DNA of 64,000 nt, taken from contig NZ_BPQE01000011.1 of assembly GCF_022179085.1 (NCBI RefSeq), positions 424,771-488,770 of the forward strand, in the 5' to 3' direction. The translations under genes and the position numbers were made by a program. Origin of the DNA: Methylobacterium aerolatum. GTDB lineage: Bacteria; Pseudomonadota; Alphaproteobacteria; Rhizobiales; Beijerinckiaceae. The notes under the pieces were generated by a model. It searched no databases, was not told the DNA's origin, and saw nothing but the letters and a program-made list of their open reading frames with translations. Positions 20,062-30,607 of the stretch are shown here, piece after piece. Numbering within the stretch: the first letter of the stretch is position 1; the number at the start of each line of letters is the position of its first letter.

Positions 20062-20943
20062 ATGGTCATCGAGATCAAGCGGGTCGGCATCATCGGCGCG
20101 GGCCAGATGGGCAGCGGCATCGCGCAGGTCTGCGCGGCGGCGGGTCTCGACGTTGTGCTGAACGACCGCGATCCCGCCCGCCTCGCGGCGGGCATCGACT
20201 CGATCGAGAAGGGCTATTCCCGCCTCGTCTCGAAGGGCTCGCTGGACGAGGCCGAGAGCCACGCCGCCCGGGAGCGGATCACGAGCGCGGCGACCTTCGG
20301 GGAGCTATCGCCCTGCGATCTCGTCATCGAGGCCGCCACGGAGCACGAGGCGACCAAGCGCGACATCTTCACGAACCTCTGCCAGCACCTTTCGCCCGAG
20401 GCGCTGGTGGCAACCAACACCTCGTCCATCTCCATCACCCGCCTCGCGGCGGCGACGGACCGGCCGGAACGGTTCATCGGCATTCACTTCATGAACCCGG
20501 TGCCGGTGATGCAGCTCGTGGAGCTGATCCGCGGCATCGCCACCGAGGACACGACCTACGAGGCGGCCAAGGGGTTCATCGGCAAGCTCGGCAAGACCGC
20601 GACGATGTCGGAGGATTTTCCGGCCTTCATCGTCAACCGCATCCTGCTGCCGATGATCAACGAGGCGATCTACACGCTCTACGAGGGCGTCGGCTCCGTG
20701 GAGTCCATCGATACGGCGATGAAGCTCGGCGCCAACCATCCAATGGGGCCGTTGCAGCTCGCCGACTTCATCGGCCTCGATACCTGTCTTTCGGTGATGC
20801 AGGTGCTCTACGAGGGACTGGCCGATTCGAAGTACCGGCCCTGTCCGCTGCTAGTGAAGTACGTCGAGGCCGGCTGGCTCGGGCGGAAGACGAAGCGCGG
20901 CTTCTACGATTATCGCGGTCCGAACCCGGTTCCGACGCGCTGA
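20062..20943 (+). CDS. 3-hydroxybutyryl-CoA dehydrogenase
   Basis: The 293-aa single-domain enzyme has the NAD site RVGIIGAGQMGSGIAQVCA, the TNTSSISITRLA segment, catalytic His in GIHFMNPVPVMQLVE and the C-terminal KTKRGFYDY motif. It interconverts acetoacetyl-CoA and 3-hydroxybutyryl-CoA, linking to C4 metabolism or PHB. It ends the cobalamin adenosyltransferase-etfBA run. It is a shorter paralogue of the multifunctional enzyme at the window start. Confidence 0.94.
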   Translation: MVIEIKRVGIIGAGQMGSGIAQVCAAAGLDVVLNDRDPARLAAGIDSIEKGYSRLVSKGSLDEAESHAARERITSAATFGELSPCDLVIEAATEHEATKRDIFTNLCQHLSPEALVATNTSSISITRLAAATDRPERFIGIHFMNPVPVMQLVELIRGIATEDTTYEAAKGFIGKLGKTATMSEDFPAFIVNRILLPMINEAIYTLYEGVGSVESIDTAMKLGANHPMGPLQLADFIGLDTCLSVMQVLYEGLADSKYRPCPLLVKYVEAGWLGRKTKRGFYDYRGPNPVPTR

Positions 20944-21021
20944 GGGTTATCCCGGCCAGCACGACACCTGTAGCGCAGCGACGGCGGACGACCTGAGCAC
21001 GGGCCGTAGTCTCGGCACGCA

Positions 21022-21054
21022 AAAGGCCGGGTACTCGGCGCACCCGGCCTTTTT
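21022..21054. terminator. bidirectional Rho-independent terminator
   Basis: AAAGGCCGGGT (21022-21032) and ACCCGGCCTTT (21042-21052) form an 11-bp stem with a 9-nt loop and T/A tracts on both sides. It separates the convergent 3-hydroxybutyryl-CoA dehydrogenase gene and the gene at 21061-21360. Confidence 0.9.
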
Positions 21055-21060
21055 CAGAGC

Positions 21061-21360
21061 TTACTTCGCGTCGTTCGCGCTCTTCTGCGCGGGCTGGGGA
21101 TAGGACGGGTTGCCACCCGGCACCGCGGTCGAGTTCGAGGTGGACGTGCCGCCCGTACCGGTCACGGAGCCGGTGATCTCTTTGCGGGACGCATCCTGGC
21201 TCTGAGACGCCCAATCCTTCGGGGAATTGGCGCCGTTCCAGGTCAGCAGCCCGATCGTGGCGACGGCCATAAGCGCGAGGCTTCCCAGCAGCACCCACAG
21301 GACCGGCTTGCTGTTGCGCTCGCCCTGACGGCCCTCCGTCGTGGTCAGTTTCTCGGCCAT
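21061..21360 (-). CDS. small single-TM protein of unknown function
   Basis: The 99-aa product has a charged N-terminus, one membrane helix (VLWVLLGSLALMAVATIGLL) and a Ser/Thr/Gly-rich tail likely outside the cytoplasm. ATG at 21360 is chosen because AAGGAG lies 7 nt upstream. No family recognised. Confidence 0.72.
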   Translation of the reverse strand: MAEKLTTTEGRQGERNSKPVLWVLLGSLALMAVATIGLLTWNGANSPKDWASQSQDASRKEITGSVTGTGGTSTSNSTAVPGGNPSYPQPAQKSANDAK

Positions 21361-21470
21361 CGGTCGCTCCTTGCTGTCTTGACGCGACATGCCATCAGCC
21401 GGCCGCGACACAATCTCGTTACCGCCGCCAACGCGGCGGTCGCTGGGGCGGTTCCGGTTGGCAAGGACGC

Positions 21471-22487
21471 TCAGCGCCCGGTGGTCAGCAGGATCTTTCC
21501 GAGATGCGCGCTCGATTCCATGAGTTCGTGCGCCCTTTTCGCCTCCTCCAGCGAAAAGGTTGCGTGGGTCACCGTGCGGATGCGGCCGCTGGCAAGGTGC
21601 GGCCACACGTCCTTGCGCAGGCCGTCGGCGATGGCGGCCTTCGCGGCCTTTGGCCGGGGCCGGAGGGTGGAGCCCGTGAAGGTCAGGCGATTCGTCATGA
21701 TGGTCGAAATGTTCAGGCCATCGACCTTGTACCCGCCCATCAGCGCGATCATCACGAGGCGCCCGTCCTGGGCGAGGGACTTGAGGTTGCGGGCGAGGTA
21801 GGCCGCGCCGATCATGTCGAGGATCACGTCCACGCCTCGCTTGTCTGTCAGGCGCTTCACCTCCTCCACGAAATCCGCTTGCTTGTAGTCGATGGCGGCG
21901 TGGGCCCCGAGGTCCTCGCAGAAGCGGCACTTGTCGGCCGAGCCCGCCGTGGCGAAGACGGTCGCGCCGAAGAGCTTGGCGATCTGAATCGCGGTGGCGC
22001 CGATGCCGCTCGATCCGCCATGGACCAGGAACGTCTCCCCGGAGGCGAGGCGGCCCCGCTGAATCACGTTCGAATAGACGGTGAAGAAGGTCTCGGGCAG
22101 GCCGCCGGCATCCACGAGGGAGACGGCGTCCGGTCGCGGCAGGCAATGGCCCGCCTCGGCAACCGCGTATTCGGCATAGCCGCCGCTGATGACGAGGGCG
22201 CAAACCTCGTCCCCCAGAGACAAGCCCTGGACACCCTCGCCGAGGGCGACGATCCGCCCCGACACTTCGAGGCCCGGGATCTCCGTGGCGCCGGGCGGCG
22301 GCGGATAGGCCCCCTGGCGCTGGGCGACATCCGGCCGGTTCACGCCCGCCGCGACCACCTCGATGAGCACCTGGCCCGCGCTCGGGGAAGGCACCGGCGC
22401 CTGTTCGATCCCGATCACGTCCGGAGCGCCGGTGCCGTCGTAGCGGATGCGGCGCATGGATTCGGGCAAGCTCGGACTGGCGGCCAT
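21471..22487 (-). CDS. NAD(P)H-quinone oxidoreductase (zinc-free MDR, PIG3 type)
   Basis: The 338-aa protein belongs to the medium-chain dehydrogenase/reductase superfamily: GroES-like N-terminus (VVAAGVNRPDVAQRQGAYP), nucleotide site VHGGSSGIGATAIQIAKLFG, and the PIG3-like FTGSTLRPR segment. The cysteine ligands of structural zinc are absent. It likely reduces quinones with NADPH. Confidence 0.9.
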   Translation of the reverse strand: MAASPSLPESMRRIRYDGTGAPDVIGIEQAPVPSPSAGQVLIEVVAAGVNRPDVAQRQGAYPPPPGATEIPGLEVSGRIVALGEGVQGLSLGDEVCALVISGGYAEYAVAEAGHCLPRPDAVSLVDAGGLPETFFTVYSNVIQRGRLASGETFLVHGGSSGIGATAIQIAKLFGATVFATAGSADKCRFCEDLGAHAAIDYKQADFVEEVKRLTDKRGVDVILDMIGAAYLARNLKSLAQDGRLVMIALMGGYKVDGLNISTIMTNRLTFTGSTLRPRPKAAKAAIADGLRKDVWPHLASGRIRTVTHATFSLEEAKRAHELMESSAHLGKILLTTGR

Positions 22488-22577
22488 GTGGGATCTCCCG
22501 TTCGCCCCATCGTCCGGGGCCGTCGTTTCCTGGGGGTAGATGCGCGCTTCAACCGCGGCGGCAAGCGCGGCGGCCGC

Positions 22578-23213
22578 TCAGCGGGTGCCGTACATCCGGT
22601 CGCCGGCATCGCCCAGGCCCGGGACGATGTAGCCGTGGTCGTTCAGATGGCTGTCGATGGACGCGGTCCAGACGGGCACATCGGGGTGGGCCTGCCCCAG
22701 CTTCGCGAGCCCCTCGGGGGCGGCGAGCAGACAGACGAAGCGCAGATCCACGGCACCCCGGGCCTTCAGCCGATCGAGGGCGGCGATGGCGGAATTGGCG
22801 GTGGCGAGCATCGGATCGAGCACGAGAACCGTCCGGTCCGCGAGGTCGGACGGAGCCTTGAAGTAGTATTCCACCGCCTCCAGGCTCTCGGGGTCGCGGT
22901 AGAGGCCGATATGCGCCACGCGCGCCGAGGGCACGAGGGAGAGCATCCCATCCAGAAAGCCGACCCCGGCCCGCAGGATGGGGGCGAGGACGAGCTTCTT
23001 GCCCTGGATCTGGCGGCCGCTCATCGGCCCGATCGGCGTCTCGATCTCGACGGGTTCGAGGGGGAGGTCGCGGGTCACCTCGTAGGCGAGCAGCATCCCG
23101 ATCTCGTTGAGAAGCCGCCGGAACCCCTGGGTCGAGCGCTCCTTGTCCCGCATCAGGGTCAGCTTGTGCTGCACCAGGGGATGCCCGACCACCGTCACCC
23201 GATCCGCCGACAT
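22578..23213 (-). CDS. upp: uracil phosphoribosyltransferase
   Basis: The 211-aa enzyme has the family start ([19 protein letters not shown]), the [14 protein letters not shown] segment, the PRPP loop region [14 protein letters not shown] and the uracil-binding [17 protein letters not shown] end. It salvages uracil to UMP. ATG at 23213 is chosen by family length. Confidence 0.96.
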   Translation of the reverse strand: MSADRVTVVGHPLVQHKLTLMRDKERSTQGFRRLLNEIGMLLAYEVTRDLPLEPVEIETPIGPMSGRQIQGKKLVLAPILRAGVGFLDGMLSLVPSARVAHIGLYRDPESLEAVEYYFKAPSDLADRTVLVLDPMLATANSAIAALDRLKARGAVDLRFVCLLAAPEGLAKLGQAHPDVPVWTASIDSHLNDHGYIVPGLGDAGDRMYGTR

Positions 23214-23287
23214 CGCCCCTCCCCATCCGGATGGCGCAGCTTTGCCGGAGGCGACGCCGGGGCGCAACGATTCGCGACGGCCGTACG

Positions 23288-23323
23288 AAAAAACCGCGCC
23301 GGACCCGTGGGGCCCGGCGCGGT
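23288..23323 (-). terminator. Rho-independent terminator for the DUF2852 gene
   Basis: On the minus strand CCGCGCCGG / CCGGCGCGG arms (23294-23302 and 23314-23322) are followed by a six-T tract (A run at 23288-23293). It lies ~40 bp past the stop of the DUF2852 gene. Confidence 0.85.
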
Positions 23324-23361
23324 GGGAGGATCCGTCATCGTCGCGAAGGTACTCGCGGGCG

Positions 23362-23829
23362 TCAGACGGAGCGGGTGCCGTCCTGGCCGGAGGCCCGGCG
23401 CTGGGCCATGAACGCATCGAACTGCTCGCGGTCCTTGGCCCGCTTCAGCTCCTCGACGAAGGCGGCGAAGGCGCGGCTTTCCTCTTCGAGGGCCCGACGT
23501 TGGGCTTCGAGCCGGTCGAGTTCGGTGCGGCGGTACTCGTCGAAGGCGGCGTTCCCGCTTCCGCGGTTGGCGGCCTCGAAGGCGCGGGCGAAGCGCGAGA
23601 CGGGCCGGGCATTCTCGAAACCGCCGAAGCCCCGGCGGGCACTGTCACGCAACTCGTTGAAGGCCGGATAGCCTGCGAACTTCCAGGCGAGGAGCGCCAA
23701 GCCAATCGGCCACCAGTAGATGAAGCCGACGACGATGGCGCCGATCTCGAAGGACCGGCGGGGGAAGGGACCGGAGCGGCAGGCGCGGCCGGTGGCGAAA
23801 GGAGGGGTCGTGGTCGTGTTCACGGGCAA
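23362..23829 (-). CDS. DUF2852 family protein
   Basis: The 155-aa protein has one membrane helix ([22 protein letters not shown]) and a C-terminal Glu/Arg-rich helix with [19 protein letters not shown], the layout of DUF2852 proteins found across Rhizobiales. Function unknown. Confidence 0.82.
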   Translation of the reverse strand: MPVNTTTTPPFATGRACRSGPFPRRSFEIGAIVVGFIYWWPIGLALLAWKFAGYPAFNELRDSARRGFGGFENARPVSRFARAFEAANRGSGNAAFDEYRRTELDRLEAQRRALEEESRAFAAFVEELKRAKDREQFDAFMAQRRASGQDGTRSV

Positions 23830-23901
23830 GCTCCGCGTTCATGTGAACAGCGTTAACATGCGAACGGCGCGAGCAGCTTTCAAGGGCGGCCGCCGGGCTT
23901 C

Positions 23902-24540
23902 TCAATCCCGGGGGGCGGACCTCTCGCGGGGGGCCGCCCCGTGAACCAGGGCGAGAACGCCCGCGCGCAGCAACTCGTATTTGTCCGGGATGCCGGGGCC
24001 GGAGGGGAGATGTCCCGCCGATGCGAGGGTCGCGATGCCGTGGGCCAATGCCCAGACCTCCAGGGCGATGAAGCGCGGCGTCACACCCGCGAACCCCTCG
24101 GTGAAGGTCGCCTGAAGGGCCTCGACCAGCAAATCGAACGGGCTGGGCCGGTCCGTCGATTCGGGCGCGGCGTGGACCCCCCGCGTCTCGAAGATCGCGG
24201 CGTAGTAGGCGGGCTCGTCCTCCGCGAAGGCGAGGTAGGCCTCGCCCATCCGCGTGAAGCGCTCGAGGGGCGTGCCGCGCGAGGTGAGGGCGCGGGCCAA
24301 GCGTTCCGCCAGTTCGTTGAAGCCGCGCCCGGCCAGCTCTTCGAGGAGGGCCTCTCGCCCGCGAAAGTGACGGTAGAGGGCGGCCGGTGTGACGCCGACG
24401 AGACGCGCGGCCTCCACGAGGGTGAACCCGCCGATGCCCCGCTCGGCGATGAATCGCCGTGCGGCTTCGATCAGGGCCTCCTTGAGGTTGCCGTGATGAT
24501 AGCTGCGCCGGTCGCCCGGTCCTTCCCTCCAGTGTCGCAA
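23902..24540 (-). CDS. TetR-family transcriptional regulator
   Basis: The N-terminal helix-turn-helix reads NLKEALIEAARRFIAERG ... FTLVEAARLVGVTPAALYRH, followed by a C-terminal ligand domain with FDLLVEALQATFTEG (TetR_C WHG type). TTG at 24540 is proposed as start because GGTGGGAG precedes it by 10 nt and the HTH begins shortly after; ATG at 24624 is in frame but lacks a ribosome site. No clear target gene is adjacent. Confidence 0.82.
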   Translation of the reverse strand: MRHWREGPGDRRSYHHGNLKEALIEAARRFIAERGIGGFTLVEAARLVGVTPAALYRHFRGREALLEELAGRGFNELAERLARALTSRGTPLERFTRMGEAYLAFAEDEPAYYAAIFETRGVHAAPESTDRPSPFDLLVEALQATFTEGFAGVTPRFIALEVWALAHGIATLASAGHLPSGPGIPDKYELLRAGVLALVHGAAPRERSAPRD

Positions 24541-24828
24541 GACACCGATACTCCCACCTGACGAATAGCTTGCAGACCCGCAACCGTTCTCGGGCCGGCA
24601 CCGGCCCTCCGGTGCCGGGTGCATTACGGGCGAACCCAGCGATCGTTGCAATGCGTGGAACGAAAATGCGGGACAGCATCCACCCCCACGTACTTCGCAC
24701 CGGCACGCGCCAGATTCCCTGCCGACGGACCGCACGATCGCGGCGGTTGTTGACGCGGAGATGCAACACTGTTTCAAGCCGCGGCTGATCGCCGTCGCCG
24801 TTGGCGGATGGTCGTGGAGGGCGCACCC

Positions 24829-25125
24829 ATGGCCTTCGTCAGCCTCAAATCCTTCAGAGCCCGGTCGGCCGAGCGGGCGGCCGTGGCCTCGGCGCTGAAA
24901 GCCACCCTCCGTGACCGGCTCGGCCTCGGGCCCGACGATGCCCTGGCCGTCAACGAGATCGCCTGTCCCGATCCCGGCTGCCCCGACCAGGAAACCATCG
25001 TGCTGGTCATGCGTGCGGGCCGTCCCACCCGCGCGCTGCGGGTCCGCGCCCCCATGGATGCGGTAACACCGGACCAGATCGACGCCCTCGTCGCCGAGGA
25101 GCGCGAGCCGCCCACGCAAGCGTGA
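24829..25125 (+). CDS. small conserved-looking protein with CPDPGCPD motif
   Basis: The 98-aa protein has a helical N-terminus and a central CPDPGCPDQETIVLVMRAGR segment with two cysteines. ATG at 24829 is chosen because GGAGG lies 8 nt upstream; an in-frame Met at 24808 has none. It is divergent from the TetR gene across 288 bp in which I see no gene. Function not known to me. Confidence 0.65.
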   Translation: MAFVSLKSFRARSAERAAVASALKATLRDRLGLGPDDALAVNEIACPDPGCPDQETIVLVMRAGRPTRALRVRAPMDAVTPDQIDALVAEEREPPTQA

Positions 25126-25204
25126 CGACGCCGCGCCATCGTACCGGATGGCGGCGCCCTCACACGCGACTATATCGTGCGTCATGAAAATCCCGGGAGG
25201 ATGC

Positions 25205-25609
25205 ATGACCACCCGCCGTTGTCTCCTTGCCCTCGTGCTCGCATCGGCGGCCGGTTCGCTCGCTGTGTCCATCGGAGAGGCGCGGGCCGGGGAGGTGGTG
25301 CCCTATTCTCAGGCGGCCTTCGAGGCGGCGCAGAAGGACGGGCTGCCGATCCTCGTGGAGGTCAGTGCGCCCTGGTGTCCGATCTGCAAGACGCAGAAGC
25401 CCATTCTGGCCAAGCTCGCCACCGATCCGCGCTTCAAGGACCTCAAGATCTTCGACGTCGATTTCGACACCCGGAAGGACGTCCTGAGGCAGTTCAACGC
25501 GCGGATGCAGAGCACGTTGATCGCCTTCAAGGGCGAGACGGAGGTCGGCCGCTCGGTGGGAGAAACCCAGCCGGAATGGATCGAGGGGCTCGTCGAGAAG
25601 ACGCTCTGA
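25205..25609 (+). CDS. periplasmic thioredoxin-family protein
   Basis: The 134-aa protein has a signal peptide (CLLALVLASAAGSLAVS) and a thioredoxin fold with the WCPIC redox motif (SAPWCPICKTQKP) followed by DVDFDTRKDVLRQF and the cis-Pro-region variant QSTLIAFKG. The conserved cis-proline is replaced by Thr/Leu context. GGGAGG lies 5 nt before the chosen ATG. Confidence 0.85.
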   Translation: MTTRRCLLALVLASAAGSLAVSIGEARAGEVVPYSQAAFEAAQKDGLPILVEVSAPWCPICKTQKPILAKLATDPRFKDLKIFDVDFDTRKDVLRQFNARMQSTLIAFKGETEVGRSVGETQPEWIEGLVEKTL

Positions 25610-25696
25610 GGCGTTGCGCCTTCGGCCATCGTTCATGTCGTCGCAGCGATAAACCAAGCGCGCCGTCCCTGCGGCCCGCGTGAAAGTCGACCGACG

Positions 25697-26854
25697 ATGA
25701 CCTATCCCGTGCCCGTGTCCGGTGCTCCGCTCGCCGCCGTGATTGCGGTCCCCGTTCGCAACGAGGCCGAGCGCATCGCCGCCTGCCTGCGCGCCATCGA
25801 TTCGCAGACGGACCTCGCGCCGGGTTCCCTGGGCGTAGTCCTGTTCCTGAACAACTGCACCGACGGCACGGAGTCGATCGTCGCGGACCTGATCCCGACC
25901 CTCGCCGTGCCGGTGCGCGTGTTCCACGAGGAATTCGCCGGCGCCCATGCGGGCTGGGCACGGCGCCGGGCGATGGACGCCGCCGCGGCGTGGCTCGGAG
26001 AGGGGGAGGGGGCGATCCTCTCGACGGACGCCGACAGCCGGGTGCCTCAGAACTGGGTGGCGCGCAATCTCGCCGCCATCGCGGCGGGGGCCGACGCCGT
26101 GGCGGGCCGGGTGGAACTGGATGAGGAGGAGGGCAAGCTCCTGCCCGCCATGCTCCACGCCAGGGGCCGCCTCGAAGACATCTACGACGCGCTGATCACC
26201 GAGGCGGAGTCGCGGATCGATCCCGATCCCAACGATCCTTGGCCCTGCCACCGCACCACGATCGGCGCGACCCTGGCCGTGACCCGCCGTGCCTATCTCG
26301 CGGTAGGCGGAATGCCGGAGATCCCGCTCGGGGAGGATGGCGCCTTCATCGCCCGGTTGATTGCCCACGGCATGAAGGTGCGGCACGCCACCGACGTTTG
26401 CGTAACGATCTCGGCGCGGCTCACCGGTCGCGCCCCGGGGGGCGTCGCCGACACGATCCGCTCACGGTGCGAGGAGCCGGATGCCCGCTGCGATGCGCGA
26501 ATGGAGACCTTCCCGCGCTGTGTGCGCCGCTACCTGTGGCGGGCGCGCTTCCGGCGGCTTCACGGATCGGGGCTCCTCGCTCGCGACACGGCATGGGCCG
26601 ACCGCCTCGGGATCGCCCCGGCGGATGCCGCGCGCATCGCGGCGCTTCCCCTCGGCCACGCCATCGGCGAGGCGGAGAAGGCGAGCCCGCGGATGGCGTA
26701 TCACCCGATCGGACCGAAGGACCTGCCGGGGCAGATTCGGCTCGCCCGCCTCTGCCTGCCGCTGATCCGCGCGGTGACGGGCCTCAGCAACCGTCGCGTT
26801 CGGCCTGCGGCCGGCGTGAGCGTCGCTCCGGCGCTCTCGACCGGGAAGGCTTGA
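25697..26854 (+). CDS. family 2 glycosyltransferase
   Basis: The 385-aa protein starts with a GT2 nucleotide-sugar fold: AVIAVPVRNEAERIAACLRA, LFLNNCTDGT, then the DxD-type ILSTDADSRVP. The C-terminal half is Arg-rich and family-specific. It probably adds sugars to an envelope glycan or metabolite; the acceptor is not indicated by neighbours. Confidence 0.82.
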   Translation: MTYPVPVSGAPLAAVIAVPVRNEAERIAACLRAIDSQTDLAPGSLGVVLFLNNCTDGTESIVADLIPTLAVPVRVFHEEFAGAHAGWARRRAMDAAAAWLGEGEGAILSTDADSRVPQNWVARNLAAIAAGADAVAGRVELDEEEGKLLPAMLHARGRLEDIYDALITEAESRIDPDPNDPWPCHRTTIGATLAVTRRAYLAVGGMPEIPLGEDGAFIARLIAHGMKVRHATDVCVTISARLTGRAPGGVADTIRSRCEEPDARCDARMETFPRCVRRYLWRARFRRLHGSGLLARDTAWADRLGIAPADAARIAALPLGHAIGEAEKASPRMAYHPIGPKDLPGQIRLARLCLPLIRAVTGLSNRRVRPAAGVSVAPALSTGKA

Positions 26855-26945
26855 GTTTGCCAACCCGCCCTGCGGGCGGAGCCGACCGAAGCGTAAGCCG
26901 ACCGGGGATCCCTCGACGGGTGTGGCTCGACGCGATCGGCTTCGG

Positions 26946-27281
26946 CTAAGCCACGCGCGAAATGGCTGCCGAGCCGGAGCGGGTGTCGGGCGCGCTTGCG
27001 GTCGAGCTTGCATAGGCCCGGTTGCGCAGGGCGCTTTCGCTCGGCAACTGATCGACGACTTGGCCCGACGAATCCACGACCTGGAACACGATCGACTTCG
27101 TCTCGGTGTCGCGGATGAACCGCGGCTGGTCCGCCTCTGCCCCGATGTCGATTTTAACGGCCGGCTCCAGTTTGGCCGAGGAGGCCGGCGTGAACGATGC
27201 GGGAATGGGCTGCGGCTGCGGCGCTGCGGTGGCTCCGAGCGCGTCGAGTCCCTGTGGCCCCTGTACGGATCTGATCTCCAT
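26946..27281 (-). CDS. FlaG-like protein
   Basis: The 111-aa product is Pro/Ala-rich at the N-terminus and carries a FlaG-like core, RFIRDTETKSIVFQVVDSS then GQVVDQLPSESALR, matching the FlaG pattern of a valine-rich strand followed by I/LPSE. FlaG affects filament length in other bacteria. No flagellar genes are in the window, so its role is uncertain. Confidence 0.6.
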   Translation of the reverse strand: MEIRSVQGPQGLDALGATAAPQPQPIPASFTPASSAKLEPAVKIDIGAEADQPRFIRDTETKSIVFQVVDSSGQVVDQLPSESALRNRAYASSTASAPDTRSGSAAISRVA

Positions 27282-27504
27282 GGCTCGCTCCTGCGATCCT
27301 GTGATGCCAGGATTTCAACAGGTGCTCTTTAATCGCTGATTAATACGGACATGCCGCACACAGTTCGGAAGGGTCGCCGCGTGATTGCGATTAATATACA
27401 GTGACCATCTCGGCAATAAATCGCCTCGAATTCGGCGCCGAATCTGCCATTCGGCTTACAGTTTCAAGATTTCGCGGCGGGTCCATGAAACGAATATCCC
27501 CGTA

Positions 27505-27532
27505 GGCGCGCCCGACCGGTGCCGGGCGCGCC
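27505..27532 (-). terminator. hairpin downstream of thiC
   Basis: GGCGCGCCCG (27505-27514) and CGGGCGCGCC (27523-27532) form a perfect 10-bp stem with an 8-nt loop, 6 bp after the thiC stop. It has no T tract; probably a terminator or 3'-end stabiliser. Confidence 0.55.
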
Positions 27533-27538
27533 CAATCC

Positions 27539-29716
<2,178 letters not shown>

Positions 29717-29760
29717 CTACGCTCTCACGAACGACGAACCGATGCGCGAAAGGGCAAACC

Positions 29761-30132
29761 TTGGGCAGACGCGACCGCCTGTGGCGCGACGACGATCCGG
29801 CGACCCACGGCCCGCAGGCGGCGGCTCCGGTGATCTGCCCGCTCTGCGAGCGACCGATCCCGCGCGGCGCCCGCTCAAGCCTGCACCACCTCACGCCGAA
29901 GTTGAAGGGCGGGACCCACCGGGGGACGGTGCGGCTGCATCAGGTCTGCCACTCGGCGATCCACGCCCGCTACAGCGAGGCGGAAATCGCCCGGCGGCTG
30001 GCCGACGTGGAAGCGCTGCGCGACGACCCGGAGCTTGCCCGCTTCGTCGCGTGGGTGCGCACCAAGCCCGACGATTTCCATGCGCCCACCCGGATGACGC
30101 GCGACCGCCGGTCGAGCCGCAGGAAGGATTGA
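29761..30132 (+). CDS. HNH endonuclease
   Basis: The 123-aa protein has a zinc-knuckle CPLCERPIP, the HHLTPKLKGGTH core and the VCHSAIHARY end of an HNH nuclease. Such small HNH proteins are common in Rhizobiales. Start is TTG at 29761 with a weak AAGGG site. It stands alone and is convergent with a PilZ gene. Confidence 0.82.
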   Translation: MGRRDRLWRDDDPATHGPQAAAPVICPLCERPIPRGARSSLHHLTPKLKGGTHRGTVRLHQVCHSAIHARYSEAEIARRLADVEALRDDPELARFVAWVRTKPDDFHAPTRMTRDRRSSRRKD

Positions 30133-30136
30133 GCGA

Positions 30137-30403
30137 CTATCCGAAGGTGAGTCCCACCCGCTTGCCCTCGCGCCACGCCACCGTCGCCTGCCGGAGGGGC
30201 GCCTCCGCCGTGACCCTCACGCCGACCGTCTCGGGCAGGAGGCCGGGCTCGTCGATCTCGATCAGGGCGCCGGTCTCGCTGCTGTCCCAGACGAGGCACT
30301 CGCGCGAGCCGTCGCCGGTTTCCACCGCGCCGATCGTGAAGGCGTTGCGGCGGGGGGCTCCCCGACGATCCTCGGCCATGACCTTGCTCGCATCGCGGGG
30401 CAC
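30137..30403 (-). CDS. PilZ-domain protein
   Basis: The 88-aa protein is a single PilZ domain: the RRGAPRRNAF motif supplies the c-di-GMP-binding arginines, followed by WDSSETGALIEI (D-x-S-x-x-G). It probably senses c-di-GMP. GTG at 30403 is used; ATG at 30379 is an alternative. Confidence 0.82.
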   Translation of the reverse strand: MPRDASKVMAEDRRGAPRRNAFTIGAVETGDGSRECLVWDSSETGALIEIDEPGLLPETVGVRVTAEAPLRQATVAWREGKRVGLTFG

Positions 30404-30607
30404 CGGGGCTCGCCCGCCCGCCAGGGTGTCGGTCCGTTTGCCTTAACGGCCCCTTAAACCGCCGCATTTACGACGTCTCACGACGCCCATTCTCGGACCG
30501 TCGCGGCAGGCGGCGATGTCCCCTCTGGCGGACATCGGGCCGACGCGCGGAGCCGACGGGGTTCCAGGGTTCGCCACGCGAGCGGACGGACTGCGAAGCG
30601 GGAATCG

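Noticed and set aside
21421-21440. ACCGCCGC/GCGGCGGT hairpin as terminator of the quinone oxidoreductase gene
   Set aside because: The stem is only 8 bp with no T tract, and such GC palindromes are frequent by chance here.
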